From: Methylocystis sp. KS32
GTDB taxonomy: Bacteria > Pseudomonadota > Alphaproteobacteria > Rhizobiales > Beijerinckiaceae
Assembly (NCBI GenBank): GCA_002862095.1
Contig: PHSQ01000003.1
Coordinates: 372,001-436,000, forward strand
Reading direction: 5' to 3'
Length of the DNA stretch: 64,000 bases
Shown: one piece after another, positions 33,020 through 42,744 of the stretch
How the letters are laid out: each line of letters begins with the position of its first letter
Position numbering within the stretch: the stretch's first letter is position 1
Notes under the pieces: model-generated
Database searches by the model: none
What the model saw: only the letters and a program-made list of their open reading frames with translations
What the model was told of the DNA's origin: nothing
Program-made: the position numbers and the translations under genes

Positions 33020-33750
33020 GCGACGAGATAGGGATCGATAGCGGGCGGGATCGCATCATCGTCGCTCTCGACGTCGACAGCGTCGAGGCCGCTCGCGTTC
33101 TGATCGACGCGCTGGGCGATTCCGTTTCTTTCTACAAGATCGGCATGGAGCTCGCCTACGCCGGCGGCCTCGATCTCGCCAAGGAACTGAAACGCGCCGG
33201 CAAGCGCGTTTTTCTCGATTTGAAGCTGCACGACATCGGCGCCACCGTGGAACGCGCGACGCGACAGATCGCGCGTCTTGGCGCCGATTTTCTCACCGTG
33301 CACGCCTTTCCGCAAAGCATGCGCGCCGCGCGGGCGGGGGCTGGAGCGAGCGGTTTGCGCTTGCTCGCGGTCACCGTCCTGACCTCATACGACGACGCCG
33401 ATCTCGAAGAGGCCGGTTACGCCTTGGGGGTGACGGAGTTGGTGACGCAACGCGCCATTCAGGCGCGCAACGCCGGTATGGATGGTCTCATTCTCTCACC
33501 GCTGGAACTGGCGCCGGTCCGTGCTCTGGTCGGCGCCGATATGCTCTTGGTCTCGCCGGGGGTGCGTCCTTCCGGCGCCGACATCGGCGACCAGAAGCGT
33601 GTCATGACCCCAGGACAGGCCATTATCGCCAGCGCGAATTACCTCGTGATTGGCCGTCCCATCACGAGAGCGCCCGATCCTTGGGAGGCCGCCATTCGGA
33701 TCGCTCAGGAAATCGAAACGGCCGAGGGCGTTTCCGTCAGGAAACCATAG
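33016..33750 (+). CDS. pyrF: orotidine-5'-phosphate decarboxylase
   Basis: [85 protein letters not shown] start. Confidence 0.97.
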   Translation: MSDEIGIDSGRDRIIVALDVDSVEAARVLIDALGDSVSFYKIGMELAYAGGLDLAKELKRAGKRVFLDLKLHDIGATVERATRQIARLGADFLTVHAFPQSMRAARAGAGASGLRLLAVTVLTSYDDADLEEAGYALGVTELVTQRAIQARNAGMDGLILSPLELAPVRALVGADMLLVSPGVRPSGADIGDQKRVMTPGQAIIASANYLVIGRPITRAPDPWEAAIRIAQEIETAEGVSVRKP

Positions 33751-34349
33751 CTCTTCAAGGTCGCTTCCAACTGGGCCGGGTTCAGGAACAGCGCCGCGTT
33801 CCAGCCAAGCTCTCGCGCCGCGGCGACATTCGCGGGCCTGTCGTCGATGAAAAGACACGCTTCGGGCCGCAACTCGTAGCGCCGCGTCGTAAGCCGGTAG
33901 ATGGCCGGGTCCGGCTTCGTCATCTCTTCCTCGCCCGAGACGACCACGCCCTCGAAGAGCCTGAAAAAGTCGTATAGTCGGCGCGTTTCCCGGTATTTTT
34001 CCGCGGAGAAATTGGTCAGGGCGTAAAGCGGCGCGCCTTCGTCGTGCAAGGCCTCGAGCAGTCGCACGGAACCTGTGATGGCGCCCTTCAAGGTTTCCTG
34101 CCATCTGAGGTCGAAGGCGGCGATCTGCTCCGCATATCGAGGGAAAAGCCGGCTGCGCTCCGCTACTCCCTCGACAAACGGCAGGCCTCGATCCAGCTCC
34201 AGAATCCAGTCCGCCGCGCAGACGTTTTCCAAAAACCAGTCGAGTTCGGCTTCGTCCCGAAAAATTTTGGAATAAAGGTAGCGCGGGCTCCAATCGAGCA
34301 GCACGTTGCCGATATCGAAGATTATGCTGGAAACCACTTTTTTGCTCAT
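33705..34349 (-). CDS. HAD-family hydrolase
   Basis: [62 protein letters not shown] at 34349. Confidence 0.92.
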   Translation of the reverse strand: MSKKVVSSIIFDIGNVLLDWSPRYLYSKIFRDEAELDWFLENVCAADWILELDRGLPFVEGVAERSRLFPRYAEQIAAFDLRWQETLKGAITGSVRLLEALHDEGAPLYALTNFSAEKYRETRRLYDFFRLFEGVVVSGEEEMTKPDPAIYRLTTRRYELRPEACLFIDDRPANVAAARELGWNAALFLNPAQLEATLKSYGFLTETPSAVSIS

Positions 34350-34451
34350 GCGGGCGGATCTCTTCGCGGGATGAGGTTTGCGCGCCGGGCTCGGGGCGCC
34401 TAAAGGTAGGGTCGCAACACCCCGGCGCCATTGCAGCGGAGCCATCGACTT

Positions 34452-35231
34452 ATGCGTATCGCCAGCTGGAACGTCAATTCGGTGCGGCAAAGATTGGAGG
34501 CCTTGCGCTCCTATTTGAAGGATGCGGCGCCGGACGCGCTCTGCCTGCAGGAGCTTAAATGCGAGGACGCCGCTTTTCCGCGTCGGGAGATCGAGGACGC
34601 GGGTTATAACGTCGAGGTGCTTGGCCAAAAGACCTTTAACGGGGTCGCCCTGCTTTCCAAAACGCCGATCGAGGATGTTTCGCGCGGGCTCCCCGGGTTT
34701 GAGGATTCGCAGGCGCGCTATATCGAGGCCGTCGTCGGCGACGGCGCGGGAGGAATATACCGCATCGCCTCGATTTATCTGCCCAACGGCAATCCGCCGG
34801 CGAGCGACAAATACACCTACAAGCTCGCCTTCATGGAGGCGTTGATCCGCCGCGCGAGCGCCCTGCTGGCCGGGGAGGAGCGCGTCGTTCTAGCGGGAGA
34901 TTACAATGTCATTCCTTCGGCGGAGGATGTCTACGACCCCAAGGCCTGGTCCGGCGACGCCCTGTTCCTGCCGACGAGCCGGGCCAAATACCGCGAATTG
35001 CTCAACCTCGGATTCACCGACGCCCTGCGCGCGACGACGGACGCTCCCGGCCAATATAGTTTTTGGGATTATCAGGCCGGCGCCTGGCAGAAGAACAACG
35101 GATTGCGCATTGATCATCTGTTGCTGTCGCCGCAGGCCGCCGACCGGCTGAAAGGCGTCGAGATCGACAAGAAGATGCGAGCCGGCGACAAGCCCTCGGA
35201 TCATGTGCCGATCCGCGCCGAATTCGCCTGA
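34452..35231 (+). CDS. xth: exodeoxyribonuclease III
   Basis: MRIASWNVNSVRQRLEALRSYLKDAAPDALCLQELKCED; LAGDYNVIP; LRIDHLLLSP; PSDHVPIRAEF. Confidence 0.96.
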   Translation: MRIASWNVNSVRQRLEALRSYLKDAAPDALCLQELKCEDAAFPRREIEDAGYNVEVLGQKTFNGVALLSKTPIEDVSRGLPGFEDSQARYIEAVVGDGAGGIYRIASIYLPNGNPPASDKYTYKLAFMEALIRRASALLAGEERVVLAGDYNVIPSAEDVYDPKAWSGDALFLPTSRAKYRELLNLGFTDALRATTDAPGQYSFWDYQAGAWQKNNGLRIDHLLLSPQAADRLKGVEIDKKMRAGDKPSDHVPIRAEFA

Positions 35232-35234
35232 AAA

Positions 35235-36707
35235 CTATTCCCGCGGCAGCGGCGGCATCAGAGCGCGCAAGGGATGATCCGGCCAGCAGGGCTTTGAGCC
35301 GAGGTTCGAGGCCGGGTTCCGCGCCGCGCCCATCAGGCCTGCCGGCGCCGCTTCGACCCTGGCGATGTAATTGGTCGGAACTCCCCTCGGGTCGAGTTGC
35401 AGCGACGCGGTGAGCAGATCGCAGGAACTGACGGCGAAACTGGGCTGGATCAGCACGTTTTTCAGCTCCAGTCCCGGCGTGAAGGCGCCGAGCGAGACAA
35501 TCCAGAACACTGCCTTTTTCGCCCATGTTTCATCCGGCCGCAGTTTCAACGCGACGTCCGCGAAGACAAAAGCGAGGATGAAAAGCGGCGCTATGGACGC
35601 CCGCATCTCCAGATCGTTGAGGGGGCCAAAGTTGAATAAAGGCAGAGCGAGCAAAATCACGATCGAGGCGATCAACAGGCCTTGCAAGGGCCTCGCCACC
35701 CGGTCCCATAGCCAGAACAAAACAAAGGCGTGCGGAATTTCGACAACGATGAAAAGCGCATATAGCCACGGGTTCAGCGTAGACATCCCGTGAGAAAGAG
35801 AGCTGGCGTCGATGGTGAGATAATAGGCGATGGGCAGAAAGCCGGTCGCGGCGAGGACGCCGAGCCACAGTCGTTTCGAGGTCAAGAGTTTCACTCGGAC
35901 GGGCCAGGCGAGCAAAGGCATGTAGACGAGGCCCGGCAAAACCGCCAGCGGCGACCACATCAGCAGCGCCGCGAACATAACGCCCAGAAAGGCGATGTCG
36001 ACTTCCTCTCTCGGCGCGAGCAGGCAAAGCGCCGCGAAGAAGAAGCCGGGCAGCGCGTGGTTCGGCGCCCAGAACAGCTGGGTGACGGTGCTCGAATATT
36101 TCCATAATTCGAGATCGGGCCTCACCACGCCGGGCGCGCGCAAAAACTGGTCGTAGAGCGCGGGCAATATATCGAGCCCGCTGAAGACGGCGATGAGCAG
36201 CGCCAGCCGCCAACCGCCCGCCAGAGAGCCGACAATGTAAAAGACGATCCCGCACAGCAGCGTATTCTGTGCGAGGAGGGCCACATGGGCGCCCTGAACC
36301 CCGAGTAATTTTCCCGCCGCCGCAGGCAGGAGATACATGCCGAGCGGCGCGCGCAGGAAATATTCGACGCCGCGATAGGAATAATAAATCGGCGCCTGGC
36401 GCTGCGTGAGGTCGCCAAGAACGGCGTCGCGGATCAGCCAGTCAGAGTTCGGGTAAAAAAGATGCGTCTCGCCGCCAAAAAGCAGGATCGTGGTCGCGAG
36501 CGCGAGGCAGATCGCCAGCAGACGAGCATCAATCGGCGCGTCGAGAAAAAGAGCTTTGCCCGCGGAGGCGCGCGTGGAGACGAGGGCGGCCGACAATGTA
36601 ACGCCGAAGACGATGATGAGCGCGGGCGCCCATTGCAGGCTCGCTGCGAAAACCAGATCGGATGCGATGAAAAGCAGCGCGGCGAAGACGACAAGCCAGC
36701 GATTCAT
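35235..36707 (-). CDS. polytopic membrane protein of unknown function (490 aa)
   Basis: About ten hydrophobic segments; ETHLFYPNSDWLIRDAVLGDL in the first large loop; no recognised family. Confidence 0.75.
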   Translation of the reverse strand: MNRWLVVFAALLFIASDLVFAASLQWAPALIIVFGVTLSAALVSTRASAGKALFLDAPIDARLLAICLALATTILLFGGETHLFYPNSDWLIRDAVLGDLTQRQAPIYYSYRGVEYFLRAPLGMYLLPAAAGKLLGVQGAHVALLAQNTLLCGIVFYIVGSLAGGWRLALLIAVFSGLDILPALYDQFLRAPGVVRPDLELWKYSSTVTQLFWAPNHALPGFFFAALCLLAPREEVDIAFLGVMFAALLMWSPLAVLPGLVYMPLLAWPVRVKLLTSKRLWLGVLAATGFLPIAYYLTIDASSLSHGMSTLNPWLYALFIVVEIPHAFVLFWLWDRVARPLQGLLIASIVILLALPLFNFGPLNDLEMRASIAPLFILAFVFADVALKLRPDETWAKKAVFWIVSLGAFTPGLELKNVLIQPSFAVSSCDLLTASLQLDPRGVPTNYIARVEAAPAGLMGAARNPASNLGSKPCWPDHPLRALMPPLPRE

Positions 36708-36862
36708 TGGGCGCGGACTCTGTTGGAGGGCGAAAAAAGAGGCGATCGCCGGCAGGAGGGCCTGGCTCGGACCCCGCCAGGGAACGACGGGCGAGGCTGG
36801 GCGATCGAGAAATAGGTAAAAATGACGAATTTTTTCTTTCGCCGCGAATCCAGCTCGGCGCC

Positions 36863-36892
36863 TTGCCTTTCATCCCGGTCCCGGCCTATAAG
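36863..36892 (+). promoter_or_regulatory. putative sigma70-type promoter upstream of rpmI
   Basis: TTGCCT (36863-36868), N18, TATAAG (36887-36892). Confidence 0.5.
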
Positions 36893-36903
36893 CGCGTCGC
36901 TAG

Positions 36904-36942
36904 ACCGCCCGGCCAGTGATGGGCTGCCGGGGCGGTTTTTTT
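36904..36942 (+). terminator. terminator-like hairpin in the rpmI leader
   Basis: ACCGCCCGGC-cagtgatgggct-GCCGGGGCGGT (one bulged G) followed by a T7 run; 84 nt upstream of the rpmI ATG. Confidence 0.8.
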
Positions 36943-37025
36943 CGCTCATGCGAACGCTCGCCGAATGTCTCCGTCAAGGGAACAGCGCGCGCAAAACTAA
37001 CGGGCCAAAGGCCCAGGAGAGCAAA

Positions 37026-37226
37026 ATGCCCAAGTTGAAGACCAAATCCGGCGCGAAAAAGCGCTTCAAGATCACCGGCACCGGCAAGGTGGTCTACGCC
37101 CAAAAGGGCAAGCGCCACGGCATGATCAAACGCACGAACAAGCAGATCAGAAATCTGCGGGGAACCTCCGTCCTGTTCAAGACGGATGGAGACAACATCA
37201 AGAAATACTTCCTCCCCAACGGTTGA
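37026..37226 (+). CDS. rpmI: 50S ribosomal protein L35
   Basis: [66 protein letters not shown]. Confidence 0.99.
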   Translation: MPKLKTKSGAKKRFKITGTGKVVYAQKGKRHGMIKRTNKQIRNLRGTSVLFKTDGDNIKKYFLPNG

Positions 37227-37277
37227 TTCCCCCTCTTTCGAGCAATCGCTCGCATGGATTTCTGAAGGAGTTTCGTC

Positions 37278-37640
37278 ATGGCTCGCGTCAAACGGGGCGT
37301 TACGTCCCACGCCAAGCACAAAAAGACCCTCAAGGCCGCCAAGGGCTTTTACGGCCGCCGCAAGAACACCATCCGGGCGGCCAAGGCCGCCGTCGATCGC
37401 TCGATGCAATATGCGACGCGCGACCGCAAGGCGAAAAAGCGCACGATCCGGTCGCTATGGATTCAGCGTCTGAACGGCGCGGTGCGTGAGTTCGGCCTGA
37501 CCTACAGCCGTTTCATCGACGGACTGAACAAGGCAGGCGTCACGCTCGACCGCAAGGTGCTTTCCGACCTCGCGATCAACCAACCGGAGGCTTTCGCCGC
37601 CATCGTGGCTCAGGCCAAGGCCGCGCTTCCCGCCGCCTGA
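37278..37640 (+). CDS. rplT: 50S ribosomal protein L20
   Basis: [83 protein letters not shown]. Confidence 0.99.
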   Translation: MARVKRGVTSHAKHKKTLKAAKGFYGRRKNTIRAAKAAVDRSMQYATRDRKAKKRTIRSLWIQRLNGAVREFGLTYSRFIDGLNKAGVTLDRKVLSDLAINQPEAFAAIVAQAKAALPAA

Positions 37641-37667
37641 TCCGGCGGCAGGCTCAGGAAAAACCAA

Positions 37668-37704
37668 AAACCCGCTGCAGGGCTTCCGCGGCGGGTTTTT
37701 TCTG
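37668..37704 (+). terminator. Rho-independent terminator after rplT
   Basis: aaaaaCCCGCtgcagggcttccgcgGCGGGtttttt. Confidence 0.85.
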
Positions 37705-37726
37705 CGAGGGGAGGGCGATCCCCCTG

Positions 37727-38554
37727 TCAGGGCAAAGCGTTTCTCACGTCCGAATGACGATTTTTATTCGCCAACGCGCGCCAGGCCAGAGTTGCAAAGA
37801 GCATGGAGCACTGCGCGTAGCGCGCGGTCAGACGGCGCGGATCGTTCGCCAGGCGCCAGAACCACTCGAGCCCCGCCATTTGCACGCCGCGCGGCGCCCG
37901 GACCATGTTGCCGGAGATGAAATCCAGCGCCGCGCCCACGCAAATGAATCCGACCTCCGGGCAATGGCGGAGCAGGGCTTCGGCAAGCAATTCCTGCTTT
38001 GGGGCGCCAAGCGACAGAACGCAGATGCGCGCGCCGGAGTCCTTGATACGCTGGGCGAAGGCCTTCGCGGTTTCCTCTATCCGATCCACGCGCACATGCG
38101 GCGTGTCCGCCCCCGCGATCGCGAGGCCGGGATAGCGTTTTATCAAGATATCCAGAGCCTTGCGTTGGGACGCATAGCTCGGCCCAATGAAAAAGAGAGG
38201 CAGCCCTTCCTTGGCCGCGCGCGCGCAGAGCGGTTCGACGAGATCGGCGCCGGTGGTGCGCTTTACCAATGTGCCCTGCTGGCGAAGCAGCCAGACGATG
38301 GGCCATCCGTCCGCGCTCACCAAATCCGCGCGGCTGTAGGCCGCGCGAAAGCGACGATCCTCTTTCAGTTTCACGAGGTGATCGAGATTGATTGTGAATA
38401 GCGTGAAGCCGCGCCGCGCCTTCGCGCGGTTCGCCATGATCTCGAGAGCGGATTCCATGTTCTGAAGATTAACCGAGATTTCCGAGTTCGAGGGGACCGG
38501 CAAGCTCTCGGAGAAGACAGAGGACTGAAGAGCATACATGAGACTCACACCCAC
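37727..38554 (-). CDS. WecB/TagA/CpsF family glycosyltransferase
   Basis: FTINLDHLVKLKEDRRFRAAYSRADLVSADGWPIVWLLRQQG...LSLGAPKQELLAEALLRHCPEVGFICVGAALDFISGNMVRAPRGVQMAGLEWFWRLANDPRRL. Confidence 0.93.
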   Translation of the reverse strand: MGVSLMYALQSSVFSESLPVPSNSEISVNLQNMESALEIMANRAKARRGFTLFTINLDHLVKLKEDRRFRAAYSRADLVSADGWPIVWLLRQQGTLVKRTTGADLVEPLCARAAKEGLPLFFIGPSYASQRKALDILIKRYPGLAIAGADTPHVRVDRIEETAKAFAQRIKDSGARICVLSLGAPKQELLAEALLRHCPEVGFICVGAALDFISGNMVRAPRGVQMAGLEWFWRLANDPRRLTARYAQCSMLFATLAWRALANKNRHSDVRNALP

Positions 38555-39055
38555 ACCGCTGCATTCAATGCTTTACGGAGCCGATCGACGGATGCTCGCT
38601 TTTGGAACATCGCTCGACCCCGGGCGTAACGCAGCAAGCGAAACGCCATCGGGAGCCATTGAAGCTGGGGGGAATTGCTGATCACGTACAAGCATATATT
38701 AAATCAGGTTAATTCTCGTTCATAATTGCAATGCGGAAAGGCCGGAAGCCGCGCAAACCCGCGAATTAACCCTGCGCGCAACGACCGGGGCCGGCTCTGC
38801 GATTTGAGGCGTCGTCGCGCGACCAGAGTCCGCGCGATGGAAAACCTCGACTTAATTGTCCCGTTTTGACACGGATTTCGGAGTTTGGGCCGTCCCGAAA
38901 AGCGACGCCCGATACGCCTGCCTTTATGCTGGCGTGGAAGTATTTTGTATAAACATGTCTGGTATCAAATTATCGTGGAAAGCAGAGGGAGTTCCCTGTG
39001 TTCGCGTTGACGGTCGACGGTAGGCCGATCTCGCCATCATTCATGAGACAGCAGG

Positions 39056-40516
39056 ATGAAAGATCACACGGGCAAGCTGCTCCGCAATACGATCCTCTAT
39101 ATCCCAGCGCAGTTCCTTCCTCCCGCCATCCAATTCGCCACCACCGTCGGCTGGACTTATCTTCTTGACCCCGCCTCGTTCGGCATTGTCACCTTTGTGA
39201 TCGCCGCGCAGGAAATCACCGCCTATATGGGAATAACCGCCTGGTCGCTTTATGTGCTGCGCTACCATACGCGGTTCGTTGACGGCGATGCGGACCGCTT
39301 CCGCCTGATGGACAACCGCATGGCGGTCTACGCCGTCTTGGTTCAAATCATGATGTCCATTCCAATCCTGTGGACGCTCGGCGCCGCCACCGGAGCATCT
39401 CTTTTCCTCGCGACGGCGTTTTACCTCACCACCAGAACCCTGCTCATGCACTACGGCGAATGGGCGCGGGCGGAGCACAGGATCGCTCCCTATACGACAG
39501 CGCAATTGATCGGAACGGGAGCGGGTTCGGGCCTGTCCATTATCGCCATTCTATCCTTGGGGCCGCTTCCCGCCGTGGCGCTTGGAGCCCAGGCGCTCGG
39601 CCAATTGGTCGCGCTCCTGATCCTTTGCGGACAGATCGGGGTGCGCCTTCGTCTAGGCGTCTTCGACGCCGCGATTTTTGGCGAGGTCCGACGCTATGGC
39701 GTTCCCTTGATTGTCGGCGGCGTCCTTGGCTGGGCGGCCGGCAACGGTATTCGCGTTTTGGTGCAATATTCAGAGGGGCCGGTCGCGCTTGGTTTGATGT
39801 CGGTCGGATGGGGATTGGGACAAAGGATCGCCAGCGTTCTATCAATGCTGCTCACAGCCGCGGCCTATCCGCTCGCGGTCGGCAATCTGGAGCGTGGCGA
39901 CCGGCGAGGAGCGCTAAGCCAGGTGTCGTTGAATGGAGTCTTTCTTTTGGCTATTCTCGCGCCCGCTTTCGTGGGTGTGATGCTGCTGTCGAAACCTCTG
40001 ACGAACTTGCTCATCGCGGAGAATTTCCGCGAGACGACGATCGTGATCTTGCCCATAGCGATGCTTGCCGCAGCGTTACGCGGGCTGCGTCTCCACACCA
40101 GCGATCAAACCATGCTTTTGCTGGAGCGCACGGATGTTTCGATGTATGTCACCATGATTGAAACCGCGCTGAATCTGGTGTTTTGCGCCATTGGACTGCA
40201 CTTTGCCGGGGTTTATGGCGCGGCGCTCGGCATGTTGCTCGGAACGGCGATCGCCTGCGTGGGCGGTTTCTCCTACTCCTTCGCATTGCTCGGCCTGCCA
40301 ATTCCCCCGTCGGGGACTCTCATTCGAATTCTATTGACGACGGGCGTCATGGGATTTGTCGTGCGCTCTTTGCCCGAACCGACGACGATCCCTGCGCTTG
40401 TCATCGTCATATTGGCTGGCGTCCTCTGCTACGCCGTTTTCATCGTCCTCGCGTTTCCGGCCTGCAGAGTCCTTTTGGAGAAGCAGGTCCGGCGGCTTTC
40501 GGGAGCGCCCGCTTGA
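39056..40516 (+). CDS. Wzx-like polysaccharide flippase
   Basis: Polytopic MATE/PST-type protein, 12-14 hydrophobic segments, in a glycosyltransferase neighbourhood. Confidence 0.85.
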   Translation: MKDHTGKLLRNTILYIPAQFLPPAIQFATTVGWTYLLDPASFGIVTFVIAAQEITAYMGITAWSLYVLRYHTRFVDGDADRFRLMDNRMAVYAVLVQIMMSIPILWTLGAATGASLFLATAFYLTTRTLLMHYGEWARAEHRIAPYTTAQLIGTGAGSGLSIIAILSLGPLPAVALGAQALGQLVALLILCGQIGVRLRLGVFDAAIFGEVRRYGVPLIVGGVLGWAAGNGIRVLVQYSEGPVALGLMSVGWGLGQRIASVLSMLLTAAAYPLAVGNLERGDRRGALSQVSLNGVFLLAILAPAFVGVMLLSKPLTNLLIAENFRETTIVILPIAMLAAALRGLRLHTSDQTMLLLERTDVSMYVTMIETALNLVFCAIGLHFAGVYGAALGMLLGTAIACVGGFSYSFALLGLPIPPSGTLIRILLTTGVMGFVVRSLPEPTTIPALVIVILAGVLCYAVFIVLAFPACRVLLEKQVRRLSGAPA

Positions 40517-41640
40517 ACGCGCCGCTCTTCGATGCGCGAACAAACTCGAATGCGCCCGGCGCGAGACGAGTCGCGTTCTTTCACCAAAACGACGTCTTTG
40601 GCCGACAGGGAGGAATCGAGCGTTATCTCGCCACGCTCCTGACCTCCTCGCAGGGACGGGCGGCGCTGGTGAGTTCGGAAATCACGCAACCCTTCGAGGC
40701 TCATTTTTGCGTCGAGGAATCTGGGTCGCCTCGGCTTCCCCAATGGATGCGCTACGTCGCCGCTCTGTTTAAAAATCGGCGCGACATCGCGGCCTTTCTC
40801 GAAGACCGCCGGATCGCCGTGCTGGAATTCAGCCGGCCCGAATATCTTCTGGCCGGATGGATGTTCAAGGGCAAGCGCGTCGTTACGATTCACGGCACCG
40901 GCCCTGATCCCGGCAATCGGGCGCATTACGTCGTTCACCATCTCTGTTGCTTCCTGTCGCCGTTCCTCGCGGACAGGGTGCAGGTCGTGGGCCGAGACCC
41001 GAGCGGCCTGCCGAGGATCGTCCAATTTCTGCTCGGAAAGCGCGTCGCTTATATCGACGCCTGGTATGATGACAGGTTTAGCCCGGCGCCGTTTCCGGGG
41101 CTGGACAATCGACCTTTGAAGGTCTTTTACGCGGGGCGCATCGCCGCGCAAAAGAATCCCGAGTTGCTTTACGCCATCATCCGCGAAGTCTCGCGAACCG
41201 CGCCGGGGCTGTTCGAATTTTATTACTTCGGTTCGGACTACGAGGAATTTTCGAAAGCCGGCCTTTCGGAACTCGTGACGAACAAGGGTTTCCTCGGACC
41301 CGCCGAATTGGCGCGGGAAATCGGGGACTGTCACCTGGGCCTTCTGTGCTCCGGCTATGGGGAGGGTTCGCCTTTCATCGTCGTCGAGTCCCTGGCCTGT
41401 GGACGACCCTTCCTGCTGCCGCCGCTGCGCACTCTCGTCGAAGCCTATGCGGGCTTCGCGGGGATTCGCATTGTCCAAAGCTATGAGGTCGAGGAGTTTG
41501 TTCGCGCGCTCATGCGGGTTCGCGAGGATATTCTCGACCTGCGGATCGAACCGGAAAAGATCGCGGCCCAGCTGTCCGATCGATCGCAATCACGCGCCGC
41601 GCGACGTCTGATCGATTCGTTGATCGGCCTGGCGGAGTGA
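40513..41640 (+). CDS. glycosyltransferase, GT4-like
   Basis: VAFFHQNDVFGRQGGIERYLATLLTSS; LKVFYAGRIAAQKNPELLYAIIREV; LGLLCSGYGEGSPFIVVESLACGRPFLLP. TTG start at 40513 inferred from the 4-bp overlap with the flippase gene. Confidence 0.88.
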   Translation: MNAPLFDARTNSNAPGARRVAFFHQNDVFGRQGGIERYLATLLTSSQGRAALVSSEITQPFEAHFCVEESGSPRLPQWMRYVAALFKNRRDIAAFLEDRRIAVLEFSRPEYLLAGWMFKGKRVVTIHGTGPDPGNRAHYVVHHLCCFLSPFLADRVQVVGRDPSGLPRIVQFLLGKRVAYIDAWYDDRFSPAPFPGLDNRPLKVFYAGRIAAQKNPELLYAIIREVSRTAPGLFEFYYFGSDYEEFSKAGLSELVTNKGFLGPAELAREIGDCHLGLLCSGYGEGSPFIVVESLACGRPFLLPPLRTLVEAYAGFAGIRIVQSYEVEEFVRALMRVREDILDLRIEPEKIAAQLSDRSQSRAARRLIDSLIGLAE

Positions 41641-41685
41641 TTTTGGCGGCCGAGGCGTGCTCGGTCAAATCGGGAACAAAGCGCG

Positions 41686-42744
41686 ATGTTGATCTTCGAC
41701 CTGGTGCTCGCCACGAGGCGGAAAGAGAGAACGGGGGTCGAGCGCTACGGCGTTCATCTCTTCAACGCGGTTCGCGCCCGGCGCCCCGACACCCTGGCTT
41801 TCGTTCGCGACGCGGAAGATTTCGAAGACAAAACGAGAGTCATTCCCGTTCCAAACGTCTATCGCGGTTGGTCTACACTGCCCTGGCGGATCCGCCAATT
41901 GGGCCTTAAACCGAGCGCGGTGATTTTTCCGACGGCGCCGGCAAGCCCCTTGTTCCTGCCTTCCAATATGAGGCTTTGCCGCATAATCCACGACGCCTTC
42001 CCCTGGAGCAGGGAGCGCGCGATGCCTTTGAAGGGCCGGTTGCTTTATCGCGACGTCGAGAGCCTCATGGCGCGCCGCTACGACGTGCTGCTGGGAACGA
42101 CGGAACCGGTCGCCCAGGAATTGCGCCGCCAATTGGGACGAGCGGACATCGCGCCTGTCGGCAATGCGCCCGGCATCGACCTTCTGTCGTTGAAGGAGGC
42201 GCCGACTCACGGCTTGCCGGAGGATTTCATTCTGGCGGTCGGCACGGTGGAGCCGAGAAAGAATTACGAACAGCTCTTGTCTCTCGTGGAGAGCGATGAG
42301 CCGGGGGCGCTGCCCGTCGTGCTGGTGGGGCGGCCCGGTTGGGGCGATATTGTCGAGCGGGTGCGAGCAGCCTGCGAACGCAGGCCCGAGCGCCTGATCT
42401 GGCTGCGCGATCTCACCGACGACGGCGCGCTTCTGTGGCTTTACCGTCGGGCGAAGTGTTTCCTGTCCCTTTCGAAAGCCGAAGGCTTCAATATGCCGCT
42501 GGTGGAAAGCGCCATGTGCGGAAGTCCGGTAATCTGCTCGGATTTGCCAATCCATCGGGCGGTCGCACCGCCGTGGGCCCGCTTCGTGGGGGCGAACGAT
42601 TCTTCTTGCGCGATATGGGAGTTCGCGCGAAACGCATCGCGTCCGGAGCAAGAGGCGCTGCAAGCCTATCGGACGCGTTACAGTTGGGACGGCGTTGCGT
42701 CCTGCTTGCTCGCTTCGCTTGGTCGGGAGGGGGCGGATGAATGA
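41686..42744 (+). CDS. glycosyltransferase family 4
   Basis: MLIFDLVLATRRKERTGVERYGVHLFNAV; ILAVGTVEPRKNYEQLLSLVE; FLSLSKAEGFNMPLVESAMCGSPVICSDLPIHR. Confidence 0.92.
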   Translation: MLIFDLVLATRRKERTGVERYGVHLFNAVRARRPDTLAFVRDAEDFEDKTRVIPVPNVYRGWSTLPWRIRQLGLKPSAVIFPTAPASPLFLPSNMRLCRIIHDAFPWSRERAMPLKGRLLYRDVESLMARRYDVLLGTTEPVAQELRRQLGRADIAPVGNAPGIDLLSLKEAPTHGLPEDFILAVGTVEPRKNYEQLLSLVESDEPGALPVVLVGRPGWGDIVERVRAACERRPERLIWLRDLTDDGALLWLYRRAKCFLSLSKAEGFNMPLVESAMCGSPVICSDLPIHRAVAPPWARFVGANDSSCAIWEFARNASRPEQEALQAYRTRYSWDGVASCLLASLGREGADE

